Assembly: GCA_003665825.1 (NCBI GenBank)
Contig: QPFY01000002.1
Location: 2,108,001-2,172,000, forward strand
Source of the DNA: Microbotryum silenes-acaulis
Taxonomy: Eukaryota > Basidiomycota > Microbotryomycetes > Microbotryales > Microbotryaceae
Reading direction: 5' to 3'
DNA: 64,000 nt
Positions 21,604-32,872 of this stretch are shown here, one piece after another (position 1 is the first letter of the stretch; each line of letters opens with the position of its first letter). The notes beneath the pieces are model-generated. The model saw only the letters and a program-made list of their open reading frames with translations. It was not told where the DNA came from and did not search any database. Both the position numbers and the translations under genes were made by a program.

Positions 21604-22819
21604 ATGGCCGCCGCTCGTGCATCCACTTCACGCAGGACTCGTCCTTCCCCTCTGTCACGCCAAAACTCGTACGACGACATGGACCCAGATGACAACGACG
21701 ACGACGACTCCGCCTCCGACTCTGACGGGGAAGCCATCATCCGACGCATCCCCGTCTACTTCAACCCCAACGCAGTCGACCATCTCGCCCTACTCCAATA
21801 CCCCGACCGACCCCAGAAACGCTCGACGTCGCACCCTCTGATCCCGCCCTCTCTACGCCCCGACGCTGATCACCCTCATCGAGCACCCGAGGATCAGGTC
21901 CAAGCGAGGTACAAGCCCTCGTCGCAACATTTGGAGGTCTCGGTTCCTATCGAACGTCATCATCCGCAACGATGGAACGATGATCAAGCGCGCTTGTTCG
22001 CTTCTGGCGTCGTTACCGAGGCTGATATGGCCAAGGAGACTCGGGCGAGGTTGGATGCCGCGTTGGGCAAGAAAGGCGGGAGGAGGGGGAGGAAGAACCC
22101 ACATGTCGACGACGACGAGGAGAGGAGGGAGAGGGAACAGAGGGAGAAAAGGAGGTTGGAGAGGCTCACCTACAAGAGCATCGCATTGCCCGAGGTGACG
22201 CATTACTTTGCGATGGTCGCCAGGGAGGGTCAGTCCAATTCTTCAGCGTGCGGATTCCCCATACCAACAGCATCACTGACTCCTTTACGTATCACCCTCA
22301 GACTCGGTACATCTCGCCCCCGTGACACAGACGTTCCAACTCCGACCCAATCTGCAGTACCTCGACCAGATCATCACCAACGAACGCCGCCGCAAGCGCG
22401 AAGAGAAAGCTTCCGCCGACGCCGACGCCGATTCGGACGGTGACATCTCGGACGCCGAACTGAAAAAGGAGGAAGCCAAAGCCGTGCAGGTCTCGGTCAA
22501 GCAAGAGGCTGAAGGGGCTTCGGCTCTTGGGTCGGGCGGGATGGGCAATCGAGGACCGGCGAACGGGAGGGCTGGCGCGAGTCTGTTCACTCCGCTCAGG
22601 CAGGAGGAGAATGAGGAATGGCGCAAAGCCAAGCATTTCCATGCCGATGTAAGCAATGCGACTTTTTTTACACAGTCAGAGATATCGGCCTAATCTCTTT
22701 TCCCCTCTCAGACCTCGCGAGCGAACGACGCCTACGACATGATTGTCAACTCGCAAGATGATTCCTACGAGGACGACTTCAATGGCACGATCAAGCCTAG
22801 AGACTATTTGCAGGGGTAA
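21604..22819 (+). CDS. RPC37: RNA polymerase III subunit RPC5 / Rpc37
   Basis: Subunit of the Pol III TFIIF-like Rpc37-Rpc53 subcomplex acting in termination and reinitiation. Three exons, 21604-22228, 22302-22648 and 22712-22819, sum to 359 residues. The N-terminus has an acidic Asp-rich patch, then the family opening IRRIPVYFNPNAVDHLALLQ YPDRP, PSSQHLEVSVPIERHHPQRW, and the LERLTYKSIALPEVTHYF block; after the first intron SVHLAPVTQTFQLRPNLQYL and a charged linker. A last exon ends DDFNGTIKPRDYLQG. The length matches basidiomycete Rpc37-like proteins. The start is the first ATG, preceded by an ACAATC context. It is divergent from RIB7. Confidence 0.88.
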
Positions 22820-22912
22820 ATTTCGAGCGAACTTTTTGTGTAACATTGTAGTATTAATTTCATTGCAGTGTTCACCCTACACATATACCTTGCCCACAGC
22901 CTGAAAGCCCTC

Positions 22913-23878
22913 TCATCCCAAGTTCGGCCTGTCCGTCTCCGCGCAATGTGCACTATGCTCATCGCTGGGACCCTGAGAGGTCTTGAGGTTCTGCTTATGC
23001 TCAATCATCGAAAGCATCGTCTCGACTTCGGCACCGAGAGCGGCCTCCCTTTCTTGAGCCAGGGTCGCAAGAGCTTGTTCTCGATCCAGAGCGACTACGG
23101 ATCACAACATTCAAAAATGAGGAGATGTCAGGAAACCGTTGAAAGGCTTTATTGATTGGAGAGAACTGACCGCTCAGACGGAGCGAGTGATGAAGGGATT
23201 CGGTGCGCAGTCGGCGAGTGAGGTAGGCGATGCGATCGGGCAAGGCGAGGCTGTCGTACAGCGTGGAGACGGTCTGCGGAAGAAAAGATGCAAATCCGTG
23301 AAAAGCGTTCGGAAAACGTAAGTGGACCCATACCTGATAATCCACTTACATCCTCATAATCTAATCAGTCCCTGACCATCAACCAGGAAGGTCAGCCCAG
23401 GGCAGAATCAGATATTCCGTCCTCTCCCATTCCCCCCAATGTGATTGACTCACGTTGCGAAGTCGTCTTTTCATGCTGCAAACCCATCCTCAACTCCTCG
23501 TTTACCCCAACAAGTTGTCGAATCTGGTCTTGAAGCGCCGAGACGTCGGTCTGTTCTACTTGGGCTTGTTGGGCAAGAGTGTTGGAGATGCCAGCGCAGT
23601 TGCGCGGTGGGAGGGTCGGGGTAGCAAGGTCGGGATGGTGGAAGCAGCGATGAGTGATCACGAGGTCTTGGGGAGCAGTAGTAGATATATTACAAGTGGT
23701 ATTGGACCGACTCACGCGCGATGACGTCTGACGAGCTGGTGACAATACGTCCAGAGGATGAGCAATGCGCAGGATCTGAGTCACTCGTATCCGAGCTGTG
23801 GGCAGTGAAGCACAGAGGAGACGATCACGTTGTCGACAGAGTGATGAGCGTCGTCTGACCACCTCCTACTCACAACAT
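22913..23878 (-). CDS. Small coiled-coil protein, many short exons
   Basis: Not recognised. I read about seven exons, several very short: ATGTT at 23878-23874, a Ser-rich exon (SDTSDSDPAHCSSSGRIV), then QTDVSALQDQIRQLVGVNEE, a 10-nt exon (LDYQ), TVSTLYDSLALPDRIAYLTR and a last exon starting VALDREQALATLAQEREAAL. The joined frame is open for about 160 residues. Heptad-like spacing of Leu/Val with Gln and Glu suggests two coiled-coil helices, which would suit a subunit of a small structural complex such as a kinetochore, BLOC-like or Mediator assembly; none of these can be assigned. All junctions have GT-AG consensus and branch-site-like CTGAC motifs. The gene is tightly packed, 90 bp from RPC37, with which it converges. 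Confidence 0.6.
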
Positions 23879-24143
23879 GCTAATCAGTGAAGATCGAGAC
23901 GTGGACGGAGGAAGGAAGGCGCGAGCACACAACCTGGGCGCCCGAAGATCGCTCTCGATCGACCGCCGGTGAGGCATCTCCTTTCCCCACAAAGAGCTCC
24001 GAGGAGCCCGCGCTTAGGCCCCCGTTTCGAGACTCTACCATTCACGGAAGCTCCTTCATTCACATCATGCCTGATCACCTACTTTTCCCCCCACAAATAT
24101 ACCTTTCAACGCATTCTCAATCGATCGATCCAACTCCCCCCAC

Positions 24144-25990
24144 TCAAGCATTCTCCTGCCCCTGAACAACCCTAGGATCGGACCTCCCCTCGACCCCAGG
24201 CGAGGGTTTTCGCCCCTTCTCGCTCCCCGCTTCAGGTGTCGTAACGAGATTCGCCCTTCCCGAATCACTGAGCACGAACTTGACCCTCGGCAGAACCGGT
24301 CGAACTTCTTCATTCGAAGCTCTCCTCGTTGAATCGACGTGCATCGCGATCGTCGAAGCAGCGGAAGTTGTACCCGATCGTCTCGAGGGTGTGAACTCGG
24401 CATTGGCTTGGGCGTTCGAGCGGACTGAGAAGATGGAGGCTGGATCTTGAGTTAAGTCTTGCGGGATGTCGGTCGAGCGGGATGGGGGGAGGTAGGAAGC
24501 CTTGATGGGATCACCACCCGTGTAAGGGGAGTCGAAGTGTCGATGGACAGGGCTCCAGCCCTGGTTCGTGGAACGCTTACTCATAGGCGTGCCTAAATCA
24601 CTTGAGGCACTGGTCCAGCTGGAAAAGGAATCACGATGACGACGAGCGTGTGCGCGGTTGTGTTCTTGTTCTTCACGTTGGAGTTGGGCCAGAGTATCGG
24701 TAGCGACTCGACGAAGGGCGATGACGAGCTCGTTGAAGCTGGCTTCGGGGACGTTGACCAGCATTGCGCTGTCGAGCATGTTGCGGATGAACGAGTAAAG
24801 TTGCGCCGGTGAGAGGAGCCAGAGGAGACTCATGTTGGAATTGCGGAGGAATTCGGTGGAAGCGGATTGGGTATCGTGGACTCTCAATCCAGTGCGACTA
24901 CTCAAAGCGTCTGGGGATGGTCCGCAGCCGGTTCAGAGGAAGCCTTATCACCTCGCTTTGTCGAGAGAGCTCACCTGGCAGCACCCCAAGGATGTCCAGT
25001 TGTTCACGAGTGGCATAGTAGAAGGTGAACACTGTCCAGAACTCTTGAGTATCCTCGACATCCGACGGCAGCAGTTGACCCGATCTGCTCATGAAAAGTA
25101 CGCGGTCTTCAGCACCGGCGGGCGTGGGAGATCCGGCAGTACACTCACCCAAGCACCGTCCCTTCCTTGAGTGTACACCTCTGAACGCTCAACGTGACTT
25201 TTTTGTTGCTCGTACCCTCCAACGTTAGACTGGGAAGCTCGAACTCGCTGTTGAGGTACCAAGGCACGATTCGACCTTCGGGATCTCGCGCCGGTTCGAC
25301 CCCTGCGCCGATGGCGTAGACTTTGCACCAGCCTGTCAATCGAAATGCCAGCGTCATGCTGTGTAGTCGAATGAGCCTTACAGACGGAATTAGGACTGAC
25401 CAGGATGTTCATCAATCGTCAATGTCCCGATGTACGCCTCGAGCGGCGAAGTTGACGAAATGCTACGCGCATCCCGACCGAAAAAGACCGTCAAAGGACA
25501 CTTGTACGAAACCCCGCCATTGCTGTTCTCCAATTCTGAAGTTAGAATTATGGATGACGTCGAGGTAAGGGGCGCTCGAAGAGGTGGGGGCGATTCGATG
25601 TAGCAGATCATCTCCTTGGTTCCGATCGCTGAGAGTCGCTCAAAGACGAGCAAATCCAGGAGTCAGGATCGTGGGACGACGTCAACATGATCCTGAATGT
25701 ATGCACTTTTGTAGGCCAACTCACGCGTGGGACACAGCTCTTTCAGGGCTCGCAGTTGCACCGTGTGGGATTCACGCTCGGCATGAGGAATTTTGACCAT
25801 CGCGAACAAACCTGATTCTTGATGCGTCCTGTAAGTTGGGGCAAGAAGGGGCGATCGAACGCGTCGAGGTGTGAATGAGGATGTGGGGGAGCACACAGTG
25901 GCAGTCGAGGAGCCGGGACAAGTCAATCTTAGTTGAGCTTGGCTTCGAAATGGTCCTTGTATGATGCACGTCGCAAAGCACTCACACCAT
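24144..25990 (-). CDS. Unrecognised 465-aa protein with Ser-rich C-terminal tail
   Basis: Six exons (25990-25986, 25828-25725, 25628-25401, 25332-25149, 25084-24975, 24910-24144) sum to 466 codons. The first coding exon is only ATGGT. Residues 1-270 look folded and beta-rich: GTKEMICYIESPPPLRAPLT, YKCPLTVFFGRDARSISSTS, YIGTLTIDEHPG, VYAIGAGVEPARDPEGRIVP, NKKVTLSVQRCTLKEGTVLG and EFWTVFTFYYATREQLDILG. A helical block follows (SLLWLLSPAQLYSFIRNMLD). From about residue 300 the protein is Ser/Arg-rich and probably disordered. No transmembrane helix and no catalytic motif is convincing. I do not recognise the family; a secretory or vesicle-associated adaptor would be only a guess. Start ATG was chosen because the tiny exon puts an upstream open segment (THQESGLFA) in frame. 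Confidence 0.6.
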
Positions 25991-26311
25991 CGCGAAGAAG
26001 CCAGTGTCGACGAAAGCAGAAGATAAACGAGAGTCGAAAGGCGTCAGAGAGGGAGAAGCGCAAGAGCACAAAGTGAAGGCGAGACGGCGATTGGCGAAAG
26101 TTTAAAGGCTCTTGATCGTCGAGAGGAGGTCCGGGGAGAGGAGGCCGGAGCGTTTCGACGTGCTCTCAACCGTTCGCGCTCAGCGAATAGAACTCAAATC
26201 GCAATCAAAATTCCCGTTTAGAATTGCCAGGCCTTACAAGCACAACACAATCACGAACAAAACACCTCCTACACCCCAATCGCTCTGCAAGCCCTCTTCC
26301 GCCCCACTCCT
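25991..26311. other. Intergenic spacer, 5' leader of the 465-aa gene and SWC4 3' end
   Basis: About 320 bp, minus-strand genes on both sides. AT-rich around 26190-26250. Nothing else seen. Confidence 0.4.
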
Positions 26312-28490
26312 TCAGTCTCGACGTGCCCGTTTGGTGGTCGTACCGACCGAGGAAACCGATGCACTTCGTTTCGTCTGTGGTTCAAGAATCAAGAGAAAAG
26401 GTTAGTTGGGCAATCCTGACTTCCAACCGTCCAGCCTGTACACGCCCAAGCAACCCTCAGACTCACCCTCTGATCAGTCTTGTTCGACCCCGCATCGTCC
26501 CCTTCCTCCTTCTTGACCTGCTCACCTTCCATCTTCATTGGTGCCGGTGTCGCCAACTTCTCCGGAGCCGGAGTAACCGAAGCCGAAGCTGGAACAGGTG
26601 GGCCACCCTGCGCAGCGAGCAACACGTCCCTCTTCTTGGTGAACGTCTTGATCTCGGCTTGGCATCGATCGACGGCCTTTTTCAATTCGACCATTTGACT
26701 CAGTGTCGCTTGCAGTTGGTCGAGTTTTTCTATGTTGCCTTTGGTGGGCATAATGAGATGCGTCGAGATGCCGAGTTCGACGAGCGCCGAAGAGACTTTG
26801 GCGGCGACGCCGGGTTTGACGGATGCGATGCGCGAGGAACGGACGCCGACGGATGGCCAGGGACTAGCTTTCGGGGCCGAGACCGATGGGGCAGGATGCC
26901 GTTCGATGCAGTTTGCAGCGTCTATTGAACCAGGATATCAAGGTCAATCTCCACCTCACCGACAACCTGATCTGATCTCTATCCAGAGACCACTCACCTT
27001 GCGCCGGCGTCGCCTTTCGAACACTGCCCTCTCCCGCCCACCCTTCGGGCAACCCACCCCCATTGAGTCCTTCCAACTCCCACCCCGTCTGCCCCTTCTT
27101 CTTCTTACTCTCCTCGACCTTCTGCGCCTGCGTAGTGGCCGCCCCTTTCGCCCCTCCACCAACACCCAAAGGTACACCCGGTGCCGCACCGATCCCATCC
27201 CTTCCTCCAAGTATCTTGAGCAATTCGGCTCGGTCGGTCGCCATCTTGTTGTACTGTTGTTCGATGCGCCGTGTTTCGATGTAGAGGAAGTCTTCTTCGG
27301 CGATCTGTTTGGGCGTACGGGACAGCAAGGACCGTAGGTAGGCTTTGCGTTCCACTTCTCGGTCTGTGATGTGGTGGTGAGAGTCGGGGATCAAACGGCC
27401 AATCCATTCAGCCATCGCTCCTATAATATAACAACAACACGATAAACGAGTCAAAACTCACTCATATCGAACTGCATGCTCGATATGGCGTCCTGGCGCT
27501 GCTTGTCCCACTTGTCCTTGTCCTCCGGAGCGAGCGTCGCCGGGGGCGGGCGTTGCTTCAACAGCTCGCGCGAGATCGAGTAATAACGTTGTTTGAGCAT
27601 CTGAAGTGAAAGGGATGGCAGTAGAGGTCAGCTTTCAAAGCTACATCGGCTGGAACCCCCCTGCTGGACGAATGGACTGACCTCAACGGAGCGCTCCGAG
27701 GTATGCTGCCATCGATCGGCCATGACGATGAAGCGAATGTCGTATGTGCGCGCGAGTTCAAACAAATGATCCGTCTCATCCTTTGTCCAAGTAGGATCCA
27801 GATCTGTAGGTTCCCGGTATCGTACTCATCAGCTCGGAAGGGGCGTGGCATTCGATGAGTCCAGGAGAACGTACTTCTCAGCCACCGATCGTACTCCTGA
27901 TCTGTGTACGACATGGGTTGACTCGACGTATTGAACTTGGCAAACCTGAAGTCCAATACGGGTTGTTGTTCCGATTCGGGGAGGTCCCGGACCCAATGTC
28001 GAAGTTGGAGTTTGGCCCTGGGGTTGATGCGAGAGCTTTGATCTTCCTCCGCTTCAACGACCACGACTTTCTCATCCCCCTGCGCCTGCGCTCTCTCGAC
28101 CACTTTCTTCTCCGCCTCCCTCAACTTCTGCAAGTCGTCCACCTTGGCCCCTCTAGAAGGGTTCACAAACGCGGTCCAAGTCCACTTCGTTCCCCCTCTC
28201 CTACCCGCCAAACCGCCTCCCAAACCCTTGCCATCTTTCCCGACCCCAATCCTCGACTTGAACTGAGGTTTACTCGTCGTCGATTGCGCCAAAGCCAAAG
28301 AAGGAGCATTGTGACCGATCAAAGCGAACAGTTCGCGAGTCACGCCGGCGGGTCGGGCAGCACCTTTGCGGGAGTTGGGAGGCGCACTGGACGGGTTCGA
28401 ACGACGGGAGGTGCTGGTGGAGGAGAGTCCCGGACCGGTGGTAGAGGTCGAACTGATTTGCAGAATGTCGCGCACATCTTTGGAGGTCAT
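26312..28490 (-). CDS. SWC4: SWC4 / DMAP1-like subunit of SWR1 and NuA4 complexes
   Basis: Nuclear subunit shared by the H2A.Z-depositing SWR1 complex and the NuA4 acetyltransferase. About seven exons. Start MTSKDVRDILQIS is the family N-terminus, then KWTWTAFVNPSRGAKVDDLQ, SYTDQEYDRWLRS, the SANT/Myb-like helices around TYDIRFIVMADRW, RYYSISRELLKQR, the block REVERKAYLRSLLSRTPKQI with EEDFLYIETRRIEQQYNKMA, and the C-terminal RSSRIASVKPGVAAKVSSAL and MPTKGNIEKLDQLQATLSQM. The last short exon adds a basic KRARRD tail that looks like a nuclear localisation signal. Order and content agree with the DMAP1 family. Earlier ATGs in the long open frame were rejected because homology begins at this Met. 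Confidence 0.9.
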
Positions 28491-28879
28491 GCTGGCCGAG
28501 TGGAGGCGGGATCGGCGCGCGCACAGGTGCAAGATGGCAGTGCACGGAGGGAGAGGCGCGCGAGTCGGCACGCCCCGACCACAAGCAAACACCGAGGAGC
28601 TGTTCGCATCCTTTCGCATCTCTTCTTTTCGCATATATGACAATCTTAATGTAGCGTGTATATTGGGAACAACCAAAATAGAAACGTAGACAGAGGTGGG
28701 AACGATTAATAGGAACATGCACACACTGAGGCTCATCTAAATAATGGTCGCACAACCCCCGAAAACATCCACGGTGCAAAACAAGCCTCATCATCTTGAC
28801 ACAAGGCACTTCGAGTAGAAGACGGGCCAGGATAATACGCATACAACAATACCCTCTAACACACAGATGCCATACATTT
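28491..28879. other. Intergenic spacer upstream of SWC4
   Basis: 388 bp between two minus-strand genes, containing the SWC4 promoter and the 3' end of the Ser-rich gene. AT-rich around 28630-28740; no gene seen. Confidence 0.4.
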
Positions 28880-30445
28880 TCAATCATCCCATAAACTCGA
28901 AGGCGCCTCGACGGGCTCGACATTGTGCGCCACCGTTCTCACGCCCTTGTAATACCCCGGCTTCAAAGCTTGCGGCGTCGTCGACTCGTGATCGTCCTTG
29001 TCGTTCAAGAGAGGACCGGAGATTGCTCGTTTTGGTGGACGGGGGTCCTTGAAGGTGAGTGACATGGGCGAATTTGGCAAGGACGCGACCCGTCGAACCC
29101 CAGTCGCGACCGAGGGATGCCCTTTCCCAATCGCGACGATCGGCTGGCTCCCTTCACTCGACTCGGTCCCTGGACCATTCGTTGACATCCCATTGATCGA
29201 AGAAGGCTCCTCACTCCAATCGTTGGCCGTGATACGACCACTCCATACCCCGACGGCTTCCCTCACACCCTGCAACTCCATCCACTCCTTGATCGACAGC
29301 TTCTCGACGGGACCTTGACCGCGTCGTTCATAGTCGATCGCCGAATAGGTCGTGAACGCCCGGGGCGGCTCTCGAGAGATGCGCACGAACGAGCCCGAAG
29401 GGAATCCATTGGAGAGCGAGTTCGTCGACGGTGTCCGAGAGGGAGTTTCGGAGCGTAGACAGGAGGCCAGAGGGGTCAGGGTCGCGTGAGAGGGTTCGTG
29501 GGGTGGTACCGTGTCGGAATTGGGCTCGTCTTCCGTGTCTGAACCCTCCTGAGCCTCGTTGTCGACCTCGTTCTCATCCTCGTCGAACACGGGGCAGGCC
29601 TGCGCTGACGGGGTCATGGAACCACTGTCGTCGGAGCCCGAGTTGGAGTGGGTGCTCATCGTAGTCTTTTTCATGGGTGGGTCGACGTCTTCCCACAGCG
29701 CCCTCCTCGCCGCGGCGAGCTGTGGATCTTCGCCTGGTACTGCCGGCCTCGACGCAGAAGACGTTCGTTTTGTAGTTGTGGAGGAGGAAGAAGGTGGGGA
29801 AGTCGAAATGTCGTCCAATGCGGCGACCGATGAAGCGAGGGAGCTGATGGGTCCGTTCGAGGTCGAGGAGGTCGAGGCGCAGCACGACGAGGACGCCGAC
29901 GACGAACATGACGAGGACGACAACTTGCGCGAGATGCTCGTCGACGATGATGATGACGCAGCAGGTTTGGCCTCGAGAAGCGGTTCGAACCCGATCGTCG
30001 TACGCAGCGGAGGCGTCGGTGCAGCGTTGGGGTGGAGCGAAGGGGCGCCGAAGTGATCGATCGATCGGGCGCCGTTCGACGTCAAGGGCGCGTTCGACCC
30101 GGGGCGATCCGTATGAGACCCACTGCCGATGAACTGGTGCGACAGGTGATCACCACACCCATTCCTGGCCAACGAGATCCCCGGTGGGAGGTACAAGAAC
30201 GAAGGGGCGGTGGTGCGACCGTTGGAAGCGAGCAAAGGTGAGCTGGTGCCGCCCGAGGGACTGGTCGAGAGTTGCTGGCGAATGTGTCGGCGCTCGTCTG
30301 AGCCCGCTGCGCCGCCGAGCCGAGTCGATGACATGCTCGTTCGACGAGTACCGCGCGGCGAGGCCGACAACGACACGGATGAAGGGGAACTCGAGGTTGA
30401 AGCGGTCGGTGTCGCGTGCATGTTGACTTGGTGGGTGAAGGTCAT
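28880..30445 (-). CDS. Ser-rich hypothetical protein, single exon
   Basis: One uninterrupted frame of about 521 residues from ATG 30445 (MTFTHQVNMHATP). Most is disordered with poly-Ser, Ser-Thr and acidic stretches (FDEDENEVDNEAQEGSDTED). Two short segments look conserved rather than random: RAFTTYSAIDYERRGQGPVE followed by KLSIKEWMELQGVREAVGVW, and the C-terminal PKRAISGPLL. Such islands in a disordered chain suggest linear docking motifs for a kinase, phosphatase or 14-3-3-type partner, but I cannot name one. Codon use and GC match neighbouring genes and there is no intron, which is unusual in this window. The longer frame upstream begins with a GTG and is not a better start. Confidence 0.65.
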   Translation of the reverse strand: MTFTHQVNMHATPTASTSSSPSSVSLSASPRGTRRTSMSSTRLGGAAGSDERRHIRQQLSTSPSGGTSSPLLASNGRTTAPSFLYLPPGISLARNGCGDHLSHQFIGSGSHTDRPGSNAPLTSNGARSIDHFGAPSLHPNAAPTPPLRTTIGFEPLLEAKPAASSSSSTSISRKLSSSSCSSSASSSCCASTSSTSNGPISSLASSVAALDDISTSPPSSSSTTTKRTSSASRPAVPGEDPQLAAARRALWEDVDPPMKKTTMSTHSNSGSDDSGSMTPSAQACPVFDEDENEVDNEAQEGSDTEDEPNSDTVPPHEPSHATLTPLASCLRSETPSRTPSTNSLSNGFPSGSFVRISREPPRAFTTYSAIDYERRGQGPVEKLSIKEWMELQGVREAVGVWSGRITANDWSEEPSSINGMSTNGPGTESSEGSQPIVAIGKGHPSVATGVRRVASLPNSPMSLTFKDPRPPKRAISGPLLNDKDDHESTTPQALKPGYYKGVRTVAHNVEPVEAPSSLWDD

Positions 30446-31826
30446 TCGGCTTCGCGGGTTGAGCTCGGAGGTCCGTTGGCCGTACACGGGCACGCGAGCA
30501 GGCCCGTCAATACGGTCTGGCTCTGGCTGACTGGGCCCCGACGGCCCGACGCGAGAAGGTTGGTGGGATTCAAACTCGGTCCTTCCTCAGATCACTCGCC
30601 ACGAGCTCTTGGACCTGTAGCGTGTAGGTCCAGTGAATCAGCTCCAGCCAATGGTCGCCAAGGAGATAGTACTACTGACCTTGCAAATCCACCCGGTAAC
30701 GAAAAGGAGCGTAGGTGGGGGATGTTCTCGGTTGAAAGCGATGAGGAGCTGGGCCAAGAGTTCCGAGACCAGCCTCAGCGAGGACGGGCCTGGTCTGGCC
30801 TGGTCATCGCGGGCGAATTCGCGCGCGCGCCTTGGGGCAAATGGCAACGGCAATTGGCATCGCATCGAGGCATGTGTTGGCACAGCCCGCTGTCGGCCGC
30901 CGCCGCGCCGCCGCCCACGACACTCCGGTTCAGCCTGAAGAGAAACCGGAAACGCACCAAGGCACACAACTCTGCATCCATGTCTATAACTTTCTGCCGA
31001 AATCTACACGTTTCCCAAAACAATACTGTATGCGCTCGTCCCACTCTCCGCATCGCCAAAAAAGGCTCCATGTATGCGTTGCATAGTTCGATCGGCATTC
31101 AGGAGGAACCAGATTGATTGATCGTCGACGTCCATGCCGCGATGTCTGTTGACACGCGGCATCTTTTGATTCACGCGATCCCGCTTTACTCTACATCGCC
31201 GCACCCTTTCTCCGGTCTGATTCGAAAACGAAAGCAGAGAGCTTCTATTACGAAACAACAACAACGGAGACTGAAGATTATGAAGAGATTAGAATAATTA
31301 AAGAGATCCTGACGGATGCGAGTGATGAATGCGATGCTCGAAAAAAAAAAAAAGTTTGCGGATGATGGCGGAGGATCAGATTGGCCCCTGTGCGGAGACG
31401 AATAATCTGCCGCACACGCGTCAGTACAAATAACCTATGCAACAAGGGTGTATCGTGTATCGACACGCATCCAAAGGCGAACATGACCACCACGATCGAT
31501 CAAACGACGACGGCGACAGCCGGACGAAGGGACGACAACTTTTGTGGGCAAAGGGATCAGAGTGGTGTTGACGTTTATAGATCTAGGTTCCGCAGTGAAG
31601 GAAGGAGGATTTCAAGCTCCCCTACTCGGTCGTAATATTATTTGTGTATAATGGCAGGATCGGTCTCATCATGTAAAGTGTGTCCCATGGTGGTCGTTCG
31701 TCGTCGTCGTCGTGTGGACATGATGCGCGTGACACACTCCGTGCGAAGGGAAGGAAGGATTTTGATCGGGAAGAAGGACTCACGTTCCGCAGAAATGGAG
31801 GCCTTTGTAAGCCTGGACGTCGTCGT
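30446..31826. other. Long intergenic region without a recognisable gene
   Basis: About 1.4 kb. A 234-codon plus-strand frame near 30416-31117 lacks protein-like composition and continues as the antisense shadow of the Ser-rich gene. A 13-bp A run lies near 31340. The 31100-31640 part is AT-richer and probably 3' UTR and promoter sequence. No RNA gene recognised. Confidence 0.35.
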
Positions 31827-32439
31827 TCATCCGGTGAAGAAGGGCACATTCGCGGCGGCGGAAAAGATCAAGAGCAGCACCTGCACGGCCCCCCACAGCG
31901 GTGGGACCCAAGTCGACATCCTCAAGAACGCGGCATTGTACAAGGCCGCGAGGGCATAGGCGACGATGGTCGATGATATGAGCCCGAGGAGGAGGGAGCT
32001 GAGGATCCAGAGAGCGAACGAGAGTAAAGTCAGGCGCGGGTGCCGTTTGGTGAAGTTGAGGAGCAGGAGCAGGCCGGTGACGAGAAAGATAAAGCCGTAG
32101 AAGAGGAGGGTCCAGTACAGCGTGCTAATGACGAGAAAGGTGGAGACGGCACGCAGAGGGTCAGGAAGGGACCGCAACGGGTGAAGAGGAAAAAACGCCA
32201 AGGCACGCCAACGCACAATCTCCACTGTGAGCGCCAATGAACGCCAGATCCAGTCAGCAAGCCGTGTCTGACGATTCAAAGAGGCAGGAACGGAAACTTA
32301 CGATGGCATAGGGCTGGTAGAGGTACTGCGGGTCTTGGTGCAAGGCCGAATACAGGGCCGGCCACCCGGGTTCGACGTACCCCTCCGGCGGGTTGGCCGA
32401 GATGCTGTTGTTCTCGTCGTCGTCTCGGATCAAGTCCAT
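31827..32439 (-). CDS. Small multi-pass membrane protein, function unknown
   Basis: Two exons; the first is 32439-32302, MDLIRDDDENNSISANPPEG to QYLYQPYAI, the second begins about 32223 and ends at 31827. About 175 residues. The second exon is strongly hydrophobic with three or four predicted helices: AVSTFLVISTLYWTLLFYGF and FIFLVTGLLLLLNF, LTLLSFALWILSSLLLGLIS with TIVAYALAALY, and VPPLWGAVQVLLLIFSAAAN. The N-terminus is acidic and cytosolic-like with a proline-rich PGWPALYSALHQDP segment. The exact acceptor is uncertain (CAG or the GAG five bases later; only the latter keeps the hydrophobic frame). An ER or Golgi location is plausible. No family recognised. Divergent from MESH1. Confidence 0.65.
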
Positions 32440-32872
32440 CGCAGTCGGTCAAGGTTGAAGTTAGATCATGATGGTGAGGGAAGGGGAGGGGTGGGCGGCG
32501 ACGGCATCGACCGCAGCAGCGGCAGTGACGGGACGGAGTGCTGGCGGCAGGCGCAACAGCGCGAGAGCGTGTGGCACGAGCGAGAGCGCCAAAGAGGGGA
32601 GGCCCGCGCGCCAGGCCAAACCCCGCATTGGCGCATTACAAAACCGATCGATCACCCTGAGGCTCCACTCGCGGCTTGACTGGTCGCTCCCGGCTCACTG
32701 CATGTCGTCGATCGCGATCCGCAACTCGTTACCATCTCTTTATTTCGTCACCCAACCCAAACTCTCCCTTCACAGAGGCTTCTCTTTTCTGTCCTCGACT
32801 GGCACCCCCACCCCGTACGCTCGCTCTCCCTCTGGTTTCCCGTCTCCGATCTCGAAGCGCTCCAAATCGGTC
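32440..32872. promoter_or_regulatory. Divergent intergenic promoter region
   Basis: 433 bp between the head-to-head membrane protein and MESH1 genes. It must contain both promoters. The MESH1 side is pyrimidine-rich. No specific element stands out. Confidence 0.35.

Noticed and set aside
28490..28736. Upstream extension of SWC4 with a hydrophobic, signal-like N-terminus
   Set aside because: The DMAP1 family homology starts at MTSKDVRDIL; the extension begins with a non-ATG codon and would place a nuclear protein in the secretory path.
30416..31117. 234-codon plus-strand frame upstream of the Ser-rich gene
   Set aside because: No in-frame ATG context, composition not protein-like, partly antisense to the Ser-rich gene.
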